DNA of 5,772 nucleotides from JAGXFP01 sp046484585 (GTDB lineage: Bacteria > Desulfobacterota > Desulfobulbia > Desulfobulbales > JAGXFP01): positions 1-5,772 of the forward strand of contig JAWOIQ010000052.1 of assembly GCA_046484585.1 (NCBI GenBank), read 5' to 3'. The notes under the pieces are model-generated. The model searched no databases. It was not told where the DNA came from and worked only from the letters and a program-made list of their open reading frames with translations. Positions 5,620 to 5,772 of this stretch are shown piece after piece; within the stretch, counting starts at the first letter, position 1, and each line of letters begins with the position of its first letter. The translations under genes and the position numbers were made by a program.

Positions 5620-5647
5620 TTGACACAATTATCAATAGTGATATCAT
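5620..5647 (+). promoter_or_regulatory. Strong sigma70-like promoter of the HicA-like gene
   Basis: A perfect TTGACA (5620-5625) is followed after 16 bases by TATCAT (5642-5647, 5 of 6). Transcription would start near 5654-5655, that is at or within a base or two of the ATG at 5655, predicting an almost leaderless mRNA. Confidence 0.65.
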
Positions 5648-5653
5648 ATTGAT
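5631..5653. promoter_or_regulatory. Operator-like dyad over the HicA-like promoter
   Basis: ATCAATA (5631-5637) and TATTGAT (5647-5653) are perfect inverted repeats separated by 9 bases, and the spacer holds the palindrome TGATATCA (5639-5646). The dyad covers the -10 box and the predicted start point. HicB antitoxins often carry a DNA-binding domain and repress their own operon, so this is a likely autoregulation site; the antitoxin gene itself is not in the window. Confidence 0.55.
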
Positions 5654-5654
5654 T

Positions 5655-5772
5655 ATGGGTAAGGCTGAAAAGATAATCAAACAGATGAGGCAAAACCCTA
5701 ACGATGTGCGCTATGGAGAGTTGTGTAAGATCTGTGATTTATATTTCGGAGAAGCCCGGCACAAAAGCAGTA
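5655..5772 (+). CDS. HicA-like mRNA-targeting toxin, 5' part only
   Basis: The first 39 residues of a gene cut by the window end. HicA toxins are small (roughly 60-90 residues) double-stranded-RNA-binding-fold proteins that degrade mRNA and are neutralised by a neighbouring HicB. The visible part, MGKAEKIIKQMRQNP then RYGELCKICDLYFGE, matches from memory a HicA subgroup in which an N-terminal helix leads to an L-C-xx-C/L-xx-Y-F-G-E segment, then a Ser-rich turn and the catalytic His. The window stops at ARHKSS, just before that His would appear, so activity cannot be judged. The ATG at 5655 fits the family start, but there is no Shine-Dalgarno; with the promoter placed as it is, translation may be leaderless. 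A HicB gene would be expected directly downstream. Confidence 0.65.
   Translation, partial: MGKAEKIIKQMRQNPNDVRYGELCKICDLYFGEARHKSS

Larger units (their letters stand above)
5445..5654. other. Intergenic region between primase-helicase and HicA-like genes
   Basis: About 210 bases without a supported gene. It contains the second half of the possible terminator, a cluster of short direct repeats (5528-5563), an isolated TATAAT (5598-5603) with no -35, and the promoter/operator of the next gene. A minus-strand hydrophobic frame at 5483-5680 starts with TTG without a ribosome site and overlaps the HicA-like start; it is not called. Confidence 0.5.

Noticed and set aside
5483..5680. Minus-strand hydrophobic 65-residue frame that looks like a membrane peptide
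   Set aside because: TTG start with no Shine-Dalgarno, overlaps the HicA-like start and its promoter; hydrophobicity follows from the AT-rich sequence.

Overview
The window reads as accessory DNA from a Gram-negative bacterium of moderate to fairly high GC. The evidence is a signal peptide followed by a repeat protein ending in Phe, sigma70-like promoters and GGAGG-type ribosome sites. The style of the genes recalls Desulfuromonas/Geobacter-like (Desulfobacterota) genomes, but this lineage guess is weak and rests on no diagnostic marker. No rRNA, tRNA, CRISPR array, transposase or integrase was seen.

Layout, left to right. (1) 1-447 holds no convincing gene; it has one short inverted repeat resembling dispersed intergenic elements and a 27-codon signal-peptide-like reading frame without a ribosome site. 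(2) 448-963 encodes a secreted or surface protein built from about seven 14-15-residue repeats of the G-V-Q-x-G-x-V-N-Y-A type. (3) 964-1330 is a 367-base gap. It may hold decayed minus-strand coding matter, then a well-formed control region: a 12-bp dyad with one mismatch bracketing the -35 box of a sigma70-like promoter, a stem-loop and a 10-bp palindrome in the leader. (4) 1331-2756 is a tightly packed three-gene unit: an Old Yellow Enzyme-family flavin reductase (NemA-like), an unrecognised 48-residue peptide whose Shine-Dalgarno overlaps the reductase stop codon, and a 60-residue CPxC...CPxC zinc-ribbon protein whose start overlaps the previous stop (TGATG). (5) 2757-3008 is a short intergenic region with a symmetric ATTATATAAT box and a possible divergent 48-residue minus-strand gene. 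(6) 3009-5444 encodes a large fusion: an archaeo-eukaryotic-type primase (AEP) domain of the kind annotated in TOTE conflict systems, a conserved middle region of unknown fold, and an XPB-like SF2 helicase. (7) 5445-5654 is intergenic, with short repeats, a strong promoter and an operator-like dyad. (8) 5655-5772 is the 5' part of a HicA-like toxin gene, cut by the window edge.

Two functional blocks are suggested. The left block (reductase, peptide, zinc ribbon) looks like a co-translated response to electrophilic or redox stress under a dyad-controlled promoter; that role is inferred. The right block pairs a predicted nucleic-acid conflict protein (primase-helicase) with a HicA-type toxin, which looks like the edge of a defence or mobile-element island. 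It is more AT-rich by eye than the reductase gene, consistent with separate acquisition. The most notable object is the intact primase-helicase fusion, for which I know of no settled function.
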